A DNA stretch of 64,000 bases from Enterobacter cloacae complex sp. R_G8 (GCF_024599795.1 NZ_CP102246.1:992001-1056000), one strand, 5' to 3'. Counted from the first letter of the stretch, positions 36,204 through 45,416 are shown. The notes: generated by a model not told the origin, from the letters alone. Made by a program: numbers and translations.

Positions 36204-36279
36204 TGGTGCCCGGACTCGGAATCGAACCAAGGACACGGGGATTTTCAATCCCCTGCTCTACCGACTGAGCTATCCGGGC
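36204..36279 (-). tRNA. pheV: tRNA-Phe (anticodon GAA)
   Basis: A 76-nt tRNA on the minus strand: acceptor GCCCGGA pairs with TCCGGGC, the D-loop is AGCTCAGTCGGTAGAGC, the anticodon loop contains TTGAAAA (GAA), the T-loop is GGTTCGATTCC and the encoded CCA is at 36204-36206. The sequence equals E. coli tRNA-Phe. It lies beside yqgA-speC, the pheV position, which is a known genomic-island insertion site in enterobacteria. Confidence 0.98.
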
Positions 36280-36374
36280 AACGGGGCGCATTAAACCCGA
36301 TTCACTCTCCGCCGTCAACGAAAAATGTTGTTTTCGTTACAGACTGCACAATCTCTCACCAGTTCGTCGTAATC

Positions 36375-37088
36375 CTAAGCGAAAAAGTGGGTCCACAGCG
36401 CGGAAAGCGGCATGGCGAGCAGCAGGGCGGGCAGCATATTCACCACCGCGAACATCTTGATCCCGCAGATGCGCAGCCCTGTTGCCAGCAGGAGCAGACC
36501 GCCAACGGCGGTAAAATCCGCCATCATCGCGGGCGTGGTCAGCGGAAGGATCAGGGTGGCGCAGGTGGCGAGCGCCAGCTGAATCAGCAGCATTGGCACA
36601 CAAATCGCGGCCACCGCGATACCGAGCGTGGTGGCAAAAATCGTAGCGGTGAAGAAATCGAGAAACGCCTTCGCGATTAAGATGCTGGGGTCACCGGTCA
36701 TCCCTTCCTGCATCGAGCCGAAAATCCCGGTGCCGCTGGCGCAAAAAAGAATAATGATGGCAACGTAGTTTTGAATAAACGTCTCGTGGGTACCGTGTTT
36801 GGTTTTGCCCGGCCGGGCTATCAGGTTTTTCGCTTTGCTGACCGCGTTGTTAATCCCCTTTTCCAGATAACAAAACTCGCCAATCAGCGCCCCGAGCAGG
36901 GTGGCCAGCACCATAACCGGCAGGTTAGCGCATTTGATCACCAGCAGAATACCAATCCCGAGTGAGGCCAGGCCGAAAATGGAGGGCATAGAGACGCGAA
37001 TACGCTCCGGTAATCGCTGACTTAACACTGCACCGAGTACGCCGCCCAGCAATACGGCACCCGCGTTGATAAATGGCCCGATAACCAC
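36375..37088 (-). CDS. yqgA: DUF554 inner-membrane protein YqgA
   Basis: A 237-residue polytopic membrane protein of the DUF554 family (MVIGPFINAGAVLLGGVLGA start; several Gly-rich helices). The function is unknown in the family. The position between pheV and speC is as in E. coli. It is divergent from speC. Confidence 0.95.
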   Translation of the reverse strand: MVIGPFINAGAVLLGGVLGAVLSQRLPERIRVSMPSIFGLASLGIGILLVIKCANLPVMVLATLLGALIGEFCYLEKGINNAVSKAKNLIARPGKTKHGTHETFIQNYVAIIILFCASGTGIFGSMQEGMTGDPSILIAKAFLDFFTATIFATTLGIAVAAICVPMLLIQLALATCATLILPLTTPAMMADFTAVGGLLLLATGLRICGIKMFAVVNMLPALLLAMPLSALWTHFFA

Positions 37089-37269
37089 GGAAAACTCCTG
37101 TTACTTAATCATTGGTATTGCATGATTATGACACGCCAGCGCTCATTTAGGCTTAGCTTTGGGTGGTGAAGTGCATACTGATTCCTTCTTGCACCTCAAA
37201 ATAAAAGGTGACATTATTGCGCGAATTTTCTCCTCCCTGTCTCACCGTTCGGTGAGGGTAATAGCGCCT

Positions 37270-39405
37270 ATGAAAACCATGAAAATCGCCGTCAGCCGTG
37301 AGCTGGTTTCCACTGTGTCCACGCATCGCGAAAAGGTGACGCTGGATAACACTGATTTCACCGATGTGGCGGCAGTCGTCATTACGCTCGCGGAGAGTCG
37401 CAGCGGCATTCTTGCGTTGCTGAAACGCACGGGCTTTCATTTACCGGTCTATCTATTCTCGCAAGAGCCGACGGACGTGCCCGAGGGCGCCACGGCTGTC
37501 ATCTCGGGTAAAGCGCAGGAGTTCCTGGAACTGGAATCTGCCGCCAGTCGTTACGAAGAGAACCTGTTACCGCCGTTTTTCGACACCCTGAGCCAGTATG
37601 TTGCAATGGGCAACAGCACCTTTGCCTGTCCGGGCCACCAGCACGGGGCGTTTTTCAAAAAACACCCGGCGGGACGACAGTTCTATGACTTCTTTGGTGA
37701 GAACGTTTTTCGCGCCGATATGTGCAATGCCGACGTGAAGCTCGGCGATCTGCTGATCCACGAAGGTTCCGCCAAGCATGCGCAAAAGTTCGCTGCGAAA
37801 GTGTTCAATGCGGATAAAACCTACTTCGTGCTGAACGGTACGTCGGCGGCCAACAAGGTGGTGACCAACGCGCTGCTGACCCGTGGCGATCTGGTACTGT
37901 TTGATCGCAATAACCACAAATCCAACCATCACGGGGCGCTGATCCAGGCGGGTGCGACGCCGGTGTATCTGGAAGCGGCGCGTAACCCGTTTGGCTTTAT
38001 CGGTGGGATTGACGAACACTGTTTTGACGACGCGTACCTGCGCAATCTGATCCGCGACGTGGCGCCGGAGAAGGCAGACGAGACCCGCCCGTTCCGCCTG
38101 GCGGTGATCCAGCTGGGTACTTACGATGGCACGATCTACAACGCCCGTCAGGTGATCGACAAGATCGGCCATCTGTGCGACTACATTCTGTTTGACTCCG
38201 CCTGGGTGGGCTACGAGCAGTTCATTCCGATGATGGCGGAAACCTCCCCGCTGTTACTGGAGCTGAACGCGAACGATCCGGGCATTTTCGTGACCCAGTC
38301 GGTGCATAAACAGCAGGCCGGGTTCTCGCAAACCTCGCAGATCCATAAAAAGGATAACCACATCCGGGGCCAGGCGCGTTTCTGTCCACACAAGCGCCTG
38401 AACAACGCGTTTATGCTGCACGCCTCCACCAGCCCGTTTTATCCCCTGTTTGCGGCGCTGGATGTGAACGCAAAAATTCACGAAGGGGAGAGCGGACGCA
38501 GGCTGTGGGCGGAGTGCGTCGAGCTGGGGATTGAAGCGCGTAAGGCGATCATTGCAAATTGCCATATGATCAAACCGTTTATTCCGCCAGTGGTGGCAGG
38601 CCGTCCGTGGCAGGATCATCCCACTCAGGCCATCGCCAGCGAACGTCGTTTCTTCAGCTTTGAGCCGGGCGCGAAATGGCACGGATTTGAGGGTTATGCC
38701 CGCGATCAGTATTTTGTCGATCCGTGCAAGCTGCTGCTGACCACGCCGGGTATCGATGCTGAAACCGGGGAATATACCGATTTCGGTATCCCGGCGACCA
38801 TCCTCGCACACTATCTGCGGGAAAACGGCATCGTGCCGGAGAAGTGCGATCTCAACTCGATCCTCTTCCTGCTGACGCCTGCCGAAAGCAGCGAGAAGCT
38901 GGCGCAGCTGGTGGCGATGCTTGGCCAGTTTGAACAGCATATTGAAGACGATACGCCGCTGGCGGACGTGTTGCCGACCATCTACCAGAAATACCCGGTG
39001 CGCTATAGGGATTACACACTCCGCCAGCTGTGTCAGGAGATGCACGATCTTTACGTCAGTTTTGATGTGAAAGATCTGCAGAAGGCGATGTTCCGCAAGG
39101 AGAGCCTGCCTGCGGTGGTAATGAATCCGCAAGATGCCAATCAGGCGTATATTCGCGGGAACGTGGAACTGGTGCGCATCCGTGATGCTGAAGGGCGTAT
39201 TGCCGCCGAAGGCGCGCTGCCGTATCCGCCAGGCGTGCTCTGCGTGGTGCCGGGCGAAGTCTGGGGCGGGGCGGTGCAGCGCTACTTCCTGGCGCTGGAA
39301 GAGGGGATTAACCTGCTGCCGGGCTTCTCGCCGGAGCTGCAGGGCGTTTACAGCGAAAAGGATGCCGACGGAATTAAGCGGCTTTATGGGTATGTATTGA
39401 GATAG
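37270..39405 (+). CDS. speC: Constitutive ornithine decarboxylase SpeC
   Basis: PLP-dependent decarboxylase that makes putrescine from ornithine. The start is ATG 37270 (MKTMKIAVSRELV), giving 711 residues as in E. coli; the frame to 37159 is unsupported. The order is a receiver-like N-terminal wing domain, then the fold-type I catalytic domain with NSTFACPGHQHGAFFKKHP, LNGTSAANKVV, ILFDSAWVGYEQF and the PLP lysine in TQSVHKQQAGFSQ. The C-terminal domain ends KRLYGYVLR. Cytosolic; feeds polyamine synthesis, including spermidine used by Gss. Confidence 0.97.
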   Translation: MKTMKIAVSRELVSTVSTHREKVTLDNTDFTDVAAVVITLAESRSGILALLKRTGFHLPVYLFSQEPTDVPEGATAVISGKAQEFLELESAASRYEENLLPPFFDTLSQYVAMGNSTFACPGHQHGAFFKKHPAGRQFYDFFGENVFRADMCNADVKLGDLLIHEGSAKHAQKFAAKVFNADKTYFVLNGTSAANKVVTNALLTRGDLVLFDRNNHKSNHHGALIQAGATPVYLEAARNPFGFIGGIDEHCFDDAYLRNLIRDVAPEKADETRPFRLAVIQLGTYDGTIYNARQVIDKIGHLCDYILFDSAWVGYEQFIPMMAETSPLLLELNANDPGIFVTQSVHKQQAGFSQTSQIHKKDNHIRGQARFCPHKRLNNAFMLHASTSPFYPLFAALDVNAKIHEGESGRRLWAECVELGIEARKAIIANCHMIKPFIPPVVAGRPWQDHPTQAIASERRFFSFEPGAKWHGFEGYARDQYFVDPCKLLLTTPGIDAETGEYTDFGIPATILAHYLRENGIVPEKCDLNSILFLLTPAESSEKLAQLVAMLGQFEQHIEDDTPLADVLPTIYQKYPVRYRDYTLRQLCQEMHDLYVSFDVKDLQKAMFRKESLPAVVMNPQDANQAYIRGNVELVRIRDAEGRIAAEGALPYPPGVLCVVPGEVWGGAVQRYFLALEEGINLLPGFSPELQGVYSEKDADGIKRLYGYVLR

Positions 39406-39417
39406 TGCGGGCTGTTG

Positions 39418-39450
39418 CCCTCACCCTAACCCTCTCCCACAGGGAGAGGG
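39418..39450. repeat. Intergenic palindromic repeat (CCCTCTCCC family), copy 2
   Basis: CCTCACCCTAACCCTCTCCC followed by ACAGGGAGAGGG forms a hairpin between the convergent speC and the citrate response regulator. Probably also a transcription end point. Confidence 0.75.
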
Positions 39451-39459
39451 AACTTTTCT

Positions 39460-40152
39460 TCAAACCGCACTACGTTTATACATCCTCCGCGGATGCCCAA
39501 TCTTGCCGTACAGCATCTCCACCGTCAGAAAACCTGCCTCCACGCAGTGCTCCAGATAGCGCCGGGTGGTGGTTTTACTCAGCCCCGTTTCGCTTACCAC
39601 CTCATCCACCGTAAAACAGTGTGTCGCCTTGTCGTTAAACAGCGCCTGCACTCGCGCCAGCGTATTTTCCTCAATGCCTTTGCTGCCGTTGTCCTGACGG
39701 TAGTTTTTCGCCTGTAGCTGATAGAGGGAATCGACGTTCTGCTGGTCGACAATCTTCCAGACCCGCTGTTGCTCAGCAAACTGCACAAAACGCTCCAGCG
39801 ACTGGCTGAGCCGCTTCCAGGAAACCGGCTTCAGGATGTAATCAAACGCCCCGTTACGAATGGCCTGGCTGCAGGTGTCCATATCGCTGGCGGCAGTGAT
39901 AAAAATCACCGAGCAGTTGGCGCGGGCGAGCATCGGGTTACTGATAAGGGTGATACCTTTCCCGTCCGGCAGGTAGTTATCCAGCAACATCAGCTGCGGC
40001 TGTTTACTTTCAAGCTCAACCTGCGCTTGCGCCAGCGACGAGGCAATCCCCACCAGTCTCAGACGCGGATGTTTGCCGATCAGCTCTGCGTGCAGTTGCG
40101 CCAGTTCGTTCTCGTCTTCAACAATCAGTACGTCGATAAGTTCATGTTGCAT
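39460..40152 (-). CDS. citZ: CitB/DcuR-type response regulator of citrate fermentation
   Basis: A 230-residue response regulator. The receiver domain has VEDENEL, phosphoacceptor Asp58 in LMLLDNYLPDG and Lys in DYILKPVSW. The C-terminal half is a DpiA/CitB-type winged HTH (VDEVVSETGLSKTTTRRYLE). The start is ATG 40152 (MQHELIDVLIVEDE), overlapping the kinase gene by 11 bp. It is transcribed with the kinase, divergent from the transport and citrate lyase genes. The symbol follows the citYZ pair of the second Klebsiella citrate cluster and is tentative. Confidence 0.85.
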   Translation of the reverse strand: MQHELIDVLIVEDENELAQLHAELIGKHPRLRLVGIASSLAQAQVELESKQPQLMLLDNYLPDGKGITLISNPMLARANCSVIFITAASDMDTCSQAIRNGAFDYILKPVSWKRLSQSLERFVQFAEQQRVWKIVDQQNVDSLYQLQAKNYRQDNGSKGIEENTLARVQALFNDKATHCFTVDEVVSETGLSKTTTRRYLEHCVEAGFLTVEMLYGKIGHPRRMYKRSAV

Positions 40153-41779
40153 AATCGGTATTTTCCTGTTCCTGTGCGGGATGCCGGGCGGTTCCCGTGG
40201 CGGGGATGAACAGTGAGAAAATCGCCCCCCGCGGCGTGTTATCGGCAACCTCGATTGCACCGCCAGCCTGTGTGACATAGCTTTCGATCAGATACAAACC
40301 AATACCGTGATCGCCGCGCGTTTTGGTGGTGATGCCGCGCTCAAATATCCTGTCACGGATCTCCGGTTTAATGCCCACGCCCTGATCGGCCACTTCGATG
40401 ATGAGTTCTTGTTCGCTCAGTTTTATCAGCACTTCCACAGGAGCATGCGGAAGCGGCGAGCGCTGGGTCGCTTCAATGGCGTTATCCAGCAGGTTGCCAA
40501 TGATAGAAATCAGCGCCTCTTCAGGCAGCGCGAGGAACGGTCTGTCCAGCCGACAGGCCGGGTCGAAATTCAGCTCCACCCCTTTCTCCCGCGCCCGCGC
40601 GGCTTTCCCCAGCAGCAGGCCGCACAGGGTCGGGGAGCTGAAGCGCGAAGAGATAAAGTCCAGCAGCTCCTGAGCGTGTTCCGACTGCGCCTGAATGTAG
40701 CCAATCGCCTCCTCGTAGCGGCCCATATGCAGCAGACCGGAGAGGGTGGTCATCCGGTTTAGCTGCTCGTGACGCATGATGCGCAGGTTATCGACATAGC
40801 GTTTGACCTGGCTGAGCTGGGCGCTGAGCGAGTCGATCTCGTTGCGATCGCGGAAGGTGATCACCCAGCCCTGCAGCGAGTTCTCAAGCATGATGCGCAC
40901 CCGGCTGGCGATCACCGTGAGATCGTTAAAGCGGCAAATCTCGTCATGGGTGTCTTTGGCGAGCATGGTTTGTGTTTCGAAGAACGGCACCGGATCGATC
41001 ACCTCGTTTATCAACTGCCCGCGCAGTTCCCGGGCAGGCTGGCTCAGGCCCAGCAGTTTGCGCGCCGCCTGGTTGATCACTTCAATTCGCCGTTCATCGT
41101 CAATGGCGATCACCCCTTCATAAATGGACTCCATCATCGCCTTCTGCTGGCGCACCAGCAGACCGATCTCTCTCGGCTCCAGGGAGAAAATCTGCTTCTT
41201 GATACTGCGGGTAAAGAACCAGGAGAAGATAAAGAGGGCAAGCAGTAGCAGTACGGCGGCAATCAGGATGTTGACCACTTTACTGACGGTGATGGTATCA
41301 AGGTAGCTGGTGAGATAGCCCACCGAGACAATCCCCACCACCTGACCGGCATCGTTAAAAATGGGCGCTTTGCTGCGCAGCGAAATGCCCAGTCCTCCCT
41401 TGCGGATGGTGGTGGTGCTTTTGCCGTGCAGCACCTCTTCGTTGTCGCCTCCGACCAGCGTATGACCCACTCTGTCTGCAAAAACGGAATGAAACAGATG
41501 CAGCCCCTTGTTATCGCCAATCACAATAAAACTGGCGTCACTGTGGGTGGCTATTTTCTGCATAAAATCGTGAATGGCGTTGATATCTTTTTGTTCGACT
41601 TCTTTTCGCAATGACGGAATAAGCGCGATCTCTTCAGCCTGTATTTTTGCGCGTGCACTCATTTCCTGATAAAGCTGTCGGCCAACGTCGACATAATAAT
41701 ATCCTCCCAGTAGCGCAAAAAGCACTGAGAAAAAGACAACCAGCGAAACAAACAGCTTAATCTGAAACGATACTTTCAT
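40142..41779 (-). CDS. citY: CitA-type citrate-sensing histidine kinase
   Basis: A 545-residue membrane kinase of the CitA/DcuS family, from ATG 41779 (MKVSFQIKLFVSLVV). The order is TM1 (~10-30), a periplasmic PAS ligand domain (~35-165) with the CitA-like IRKGGLGISLRSKAPIF citrate-binding region, TM2 (~168-190), a cytosolic PAS (~205-310), the H-box IMRHEQLNRMTT and the HATPase (IIGNLLDNAIEA; VADQGVGIKPEI; GDHGIGLYLIES). It is predicted to sense external citrate and activate the divergent operon through its regulator. Symbol tentative, as for its partner. Confidence 0.87.
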   Translation of the reverse strand: MKVSFQIKLFVSLVVFFSVLFALLGGYYYVDVGRQLYQEMSARAKIQAEEIALIPSLRKEVEQKDINAIHDFMQKIATHSDASFIVIGDNKGLHLFHSVFADRVGHTLVGGDNEEVLHGKSTTTIRKGGLGISLRSKAPIFNDAGQVVGIVSVGYLTSYLDTITVSKVVNILIAAVLLLLALFIFSWFFTRSIKKQIFSLEPREIGLLVRQQKAMMESIYEGVIAIDDERRIEVINQAARKLLGLSQPARELRGQLINEVIDPVPFFETQTMLAKDTHDEICRFNDLTVIASRVRIMLENSLQGWVITFRDRNEIDSLSAQLSQVKRYVDNLRIMRHEQLNRMTTLSGLLHMGRYEEAIGYIQAQSEHAQELLDFISSRFSSPTLCGLLLGKAARAREKGVELNFDPACRLDRPFLALPEEALISIIGNLLDNAIEATQRSPLPHAPVEVLIKLSEQELIIEVADQGVGIKPEIRDRIFERGITTKTRGDHGIGLYLIESYVTQAGGAIEVADNTPRGAIFSLFIPATGTARHPAQEQENTDYAT

Positions 41780-42124
41780 AACTATCACGCGTGGTATCAA
41801 CGAAGATCGCCAATATATCATCTTTTTTCATGCGGATGCCCGCTTTGCAGAAAACTTGTGATCCCTTGCACAGCAAGGGCTGTAAAAGATTTATCTGAAA
41901 GGCTTTCGCGCTTAACTGCGCACAATTAAATGTTATTTGTTTGTTCAATTTAGAAAAGAAACCATAAAAACCACGGCAATAAATAAGGGGCAAATCACAT
42001 TAAATAAAAGAAACCATTAAAACCATAGCTGCCATTAAAACTTCGCTTTTAATATGCCATTCCTCACATAAAGTAAGCCTTTGTGACTCTAAGCTGAACG
42101 CACAAAATAACCAAGGGGCTTATT
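41780..42124. promoter_or_regulatory. Divergent regulatory region of the citrate locus
   Basis: 345 bp between the two-component genes and the transporter; strongly AT-rich from 41930 to 42060. It holds two nearly identical 20-mers, 52 bp apart (41954 and 42006), and a partial third copy at 42032. These are good candidates for response-regulator sites controlling one or both promoters. A CRP-like half site (ATCACATT, 41994-42001) is present but its left half is poor. Confidence 0.65.
41954..42025 (+). repeat. Direct repeats, candidate response-regulator sites
   Basis: AAAAGAAACCATAAAAACCA (41954-41973) and AAAAGAAACCATTAAAACCA (42006-42025) match at 19 of 20 bases. The 52-bp offset is about five helical turns, placing both on one DNA face. 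CCATTAAAAC recurs at 42032-42041. The transporter start is about 100 bp downstream. Confidence 0.8.
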
Positions 42125-43486
42125 ATGAGCACAACTGACGATTCTTTCTCTGTTACCCACGACCCGATTGATATTCAGCGGCCATCGCTCAAAGAGCGCT
42201 GGTGGCATATTATGGATACCTGGAAAATCGGGATTATTCCTCTGCCGCTGTTTGTTCTGGCGGGCGCGCTGATTGCCATTGATTGTCTGGGCGGAAAACT
42301 GCCAAGCGATATCGTGGTGATGGTGGCGACGCTGGCGTTCTTCGGCTTTGCCTGCGGTGAGTTTGGCAAACGCCTGCCGATTGTCGGTAAGCTCGGCGCG
42401 GCGGCAATTTGCGCCACCTTTATCCCTTCCGCGCTGGTCTATTACGGCCTGTTGCCGGATGTGGTGGTCGAGTCCACCACCAAGTTCTACAAATCCACCA
42501 ACATTCTCTACCTCTACATCTGCTGCATCATTGTCGGCAGCATCATGAGCATGAACCGCACGGTGCTGATTCAGGGCTTCCTGCGCATCTTCTTCCCGAT
42601 GCTGTGCGGCGAGATCGTCGGCATGCTGGTGGGGATGGGCGTGGGTCTGGCGCTGGGCCTTGAGCCATTCCAGATCTTCTTCTTTATCATTCTGCCGATT
42701 ATGGCGGGCGGCGTGGGCGAAGGGGCAATCCCGCTCTCCATCGGCTATGCCACCCTGCTGCACATGGATCAGGGCGTGGCGCTCGGTCGCGTGCTGCCGA
42801 TGGTGATGCTCGGCGGTCTGACCGCCATCATCATCTCCGGCTGTCTGAACCAGCTGGGCAAGCGTTATCCGCACCTGACCGGTGAAGGTCAGCTGATGCC
42901 GAACCGCGCGAATGCCGATGCCACCGTTTCTCAACCTGCGTTCTCCGGCAAAGCGGACGTCACCACCATCGCCTCCGGTGCGCTGCTGGCGGTGCTGCTC
43001 TACATGCTGGGCATGCTCGGCCATAAGCTGATTGGCCTGCCTGCGCCGGTTGGCATGCTGTTTATGGCGGTGCTGGTGAAGCTCTGCAACGGTGCCTCTC
43101 CGCGTCTGCTGGAAGGCTCTCAGGTGGTGTACAAATTCTTCCAGACCTCGGTGACCTATCCCATCCTCTTCGCGGTCGGTGTGGCGATCACCCCATGGCA
43201 TGAACTGGTCGCGGCCTTCACGCTGACTAACCTGCTGGTGATTATCAGTACCGTCTCTTCGCTGGTGGCGACCGGCTTCTTCGTCGGCAAAAAGATTGGT
43301 ATGCACCCGATTGATGTCGCCATCGTCTCCTGCTGCCAGAGCGGCCAGGGCGGCACCGGTGACGTGGCGATCCTGACCGCAGGCAACCGTATGAGCCTGA
43401 TGCCCTTCGCCCAGATTGCTACCCGTATCGGCGGCGCGATTAACGTCTCTATCTCACTGCTGATTTTGGGCAACTTCCTCGTTTAA
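42125..43486 (+). CDS. citW: Citrate transporter, 2-hydroxycarboxylate transporter (CitS/CitW) family
   Basis: A 453-residue, ~11-helix inner-membrane transporter of the 2HCT family. The two family GGxG-type re-entrant loops are present: MAGGVGEGAIPLS near residue 197 and CCQSGQGGTGDVAILTAGNRM near 400. It is closest in my judgement to CitW, the citrate/acetate exchanger of the second Klebsiella citrate cluster, rather than sodium-coupled CitS; this was not tested by alignment. RBS AAGGGG precedes ATG 42125. First gene of the citrate operon. Confidence 0.85.
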   Translation: MSTTDDSFSVTHDPIDIQRPSLKERWWHIMDTWKIGIIPLPLFVLAGALIAIDCLGGKLPSDIVVMVATLAFFGFACGEFGKRLPIVGKLGAAAICATFIPSALVYYGLLPDVVVESTTKFYKSTNILYLYICCIIVGSIMSMNRTVLIQGFLRIFFPMLCGEIVGMLVGMGVGLALGLEPFQIFFFIILPIMAGGVGEGAIPLSIGYATLLHMDQGVALGRVLPMVMLGGLTAIIISGCLNQLGKRYPHLTGEGQLMPNRANADATVSQPAFSGKADVTTIASGALLAVLLYMLGMLGHKLIGLPAPVGMLFMAVLVKLCNGASPRLLEGSQVVYKFFQTSVTYPILFAVGVAITPWHELVAAFTLTNLLVIISTVSSLVATGFFVGKKIGMHPIDVAIVSCCQSGQGGTGDVAILTAGNRMSLMPFAQIATRIGGAINVSISLLILGNFLV

Positions 43487-43503
43487 GTTTTCAGGAAAGA
43501 ACA

Positions 43504-44367
43504 ATGAAACTCGCAAGCTTTTTATACCAGGGAAAACGCAGCTACGGCATCGTCCAGGCCGAAGGTGTGATTGATTTAGGTCGCCGTCTCGGCGACCGCT
43601 ACAGCGACCTCAAAGCGCTGCTGCAGGGTAACGGACTGGCGCAGGCCACCCGTTACCTGAACGATGCTGTGGACGTGCCGATGAGCGCCATCACCTTCTT
43701 ACCGGTGATTGAGCAGCCGGAAAAAATCCTCTGTGTGGGCATGAACTACGCCGACAAGCGCAAGGAGTTTGACCAGCACAACCCGGCACCGACGCTGTTC
43801 GTGCGCTTCCCGGATTCTCAGACCGGCCACAACGAACCGGTGCTGAAGCCGCGCCACTCCAGCGAATTCGACTACGAAGGCGAGCTGGCGGTGATCATCG
43901 GCAAAGGCGGAGAGAATATCAGCCGCGACGAGGCGCTGCACCACGTGGCGGGCTACAGCTGCTACATGGACGGCTCCGCCCGTGACTGGCAGCACACCTG
44001 GTTCACTGCCGGTAAAAACTGGCGTCAGACCGGCGCGTTTGGCCCGTGGATGGCCACGGCCGATGAGATCCCGGACCCGCATCAGCTTGCGATCCGCACC
44101 TGGCTGAACGGCCGCATGGTGCAGGAAGACAACACCAGCAGCATGATCCACAAGGTTGCGGAGCTGATCGAGTACATCAGCACCTTTACTCGCTTAAGTC
44201 CGGGCGATGTGATCATCACCGGCTCCCCGGGCGGGGTGGGGAAAAAGCGTAATCCGCCGCTGTTTATGAAAGAGGGCGATCGCATTGAAGTGGAGATCGA
44301 GCATATCGGTCATCTGAGTAACGTGATTGTGGAAGCGCCAGCTACCGGGCTTGCGGCGGCACACTGA
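43504..44367 (+). CDS. Fumarylacetoacetate hydrolase (FAH)-family enzyme, candidate oxaloacetate decarboxylase
   Basis: A 287-residue FAH-superfamily enzyme. The metal-binding set is visible: Glu-x-Glu in FDYEGELAVIIG near residue 121 and Asp in CYMDGSARDWQ near 156; the substrate loop is ITGSPGGVGKKRNPP. Related proteins include acylpyruvases and the soluble oxaloacetate decarboxylases FAHD1 and Corynebacterium Cg1458. It lies 17 bp after the citrate transporter and upstream of citC. Since citrate lyase yields oxaloacetate and oadGAB is absent, oxaloacetate decarboxylation is a reasonable role, by inference. Confidence 0.85.
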   Translation: MKLASFLYQGKRSYGIVQAEGVIDLGRRLGDRYSDLKALLQGNGLAQATRYLNDAVDVPMSAITFLPVIEQPEKILCVGMNYADKRKEFDQHNPAPTLFVRFPDSQTGHNEPVLKPRHSSEFDYEGELAVIIGKGGENISRDEALHHVAGYSCYMDGSARDWQHTWFTAGKNWRQTGAFGPWMATADEIPDPHQLAIRTWLNGRMVQEDNTSSMIHKVAELIEYISTFTRLSPGDVIITGSPGGVGKKRNPPLFMKEGDRIEVEIEHIGHLSNVIVEAPATGLAAAH

Positions 44368-44377
44368 GAAAGGCGGC

Positions 44378-45400
44378 ATGAACAGTCAACCCATCGATTT
44401 TCGCCACACGCTGGTGGCGAAACACCCGGAACGCTTAAGCCAGATCCGTTACCTGCTGGCAGACAGCGGCCTGGGCCTGGACAACGACATCACGCTGTTT
44501 GTCGAAGCCTGGTCCGGCGCGCAGCTGGTGGGTTGCGCCGGGCTGGCCGCCAACGTCATCAAGTGTGTGGCCGTGAATGAGCAGCTTCGTGGCGAGAACC
44601 TTAGCGCGCGCTTGCTGGCGGAGGTGCAGAATGCGGCGCTGGAGCGCGGACATTTTCACCTCTTCCTCTGCACGCGCCCGTGCAATAAGGCGCGTTTTGC
44701 CCGCAGCGGCTTCTGGCCCATTGCCCAGAGCGGCAACAACGCCGTGCTGATGGAGAACACTCCGCAGGGGATCGAGCGTTACTGCCGTTCCCTGGGCAGG
44801 ATGCGCAAGGGCGGGGAGAAGACTGGCGCGATAGTGATGAACGCCAACCCGTTCACCCTAGGCCACCGTCATCTGGTGGAGCAGGCGGCGATGCAGTGTG
44901 ACGCCCTGCACCTGTTTGTGGTGCGTGAAGATGCTTCGTTCTTTCCGTTCAGCGCGCGCCTCGCAATGGTGCGTGCGGGCGTCGCGCATCTGCCAAATGT
45001 GACCGTGCACGAAGGCTCGCAGTACATCATCTCCCGCGCCACCTTCCCGGCCTACTTCCTGAAAGAGACCGGCAAAGTGCAGCAGGCGTGGAGCGAAATC
45101 GACGTGCTGATCTTCCGGGACTTTATCGCACCGGCGCTGGGCATTACCCATCGTTTTATCGGCTCCGAGCCGTTTTGTGATATCACCCGTCAGTACAACC
45201 AGACGCTGCACGCCTTGCTGAGCCCGCAGATTGAGGTGGTGGAAATGCCGCGCATCAAGGCCACCGGCAACGCCATTTCGGCGTCGGAAGTGCGCCGCTT
45301 GCTCAAGACTCAGCAGTTTTCCCGGATCCGGGAGATTGTCCCGGACTCCACCTTCGCGCATCTCGAAGCACACTACCGTGCGAGTGCCGAAGTCGCTTAA
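44378..45400 (+). CDS. citC: [Citrate (pro-3S)-lyase] ligase CitC
   Basis: Acetylates the thiol of the CitD prosthetic group with acetate and ATP, making active citrate lyase. 340 residues from ATG 44378 (MNSQPIDFRHTL); the frame to 44327 overlaps the FAH gene and is rejected. The N-terminal GNAT-like domain (LRGENLSARLLAEV) is followed by the nucleotidyltransferase domain with MNANPFTLGHRHLVEQAA (HxGH-like) and ISASEVRRLL. citD follows after 16 bp. Confidence 0.95.
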   Translation: MNSQPIDFRHTLVAKHPERLSQIRYLLADSGLGLDNDITLFVEAWSGAQLVGCAGLAANVIKCVAVNEQLRGENLSARLLAEVQNAALERGHFHLFLCTRPCNKARFARSGFWPIAQSGNNAVLMENTPQGIERYCRSLGRMRKGGEKTGAIVMNANPFTLGHRHLVEQAAMQCDALHLFVVREDASFFPFSARLAMVRAGVAHLPNVTVHEGSQYIISRATFPAYFLKETGKVQQAWSEIDVLIFRDFIAPALGITHRFIGSEPFCDITRQYNQTLHALLSPQIEVVEMPRIKATGNAISASEVRRLLKTQQFSRIREIVPDSTFAHLEAHYRASAEVA

Positions 45401-45416
45401 CTACCAGGAATTTATC

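Noticed and set aside
35922..36680. 252-codon open frame on the plus strand
   Set aside because: It reads antisense through tRNA-Phe and into yqgA; this is a common false frame at tRNA genes with no RBS.
41984..41999. CRP site in the citrate control region
   Set aside because: Only the TCACA half matches; the other half has about two of five bases.
42089..43306. 405-codon minus-strand frame over the citrate transporter
   Set aside because: His/Gln/Arg-rich shadow of the membrane protein coding strand.
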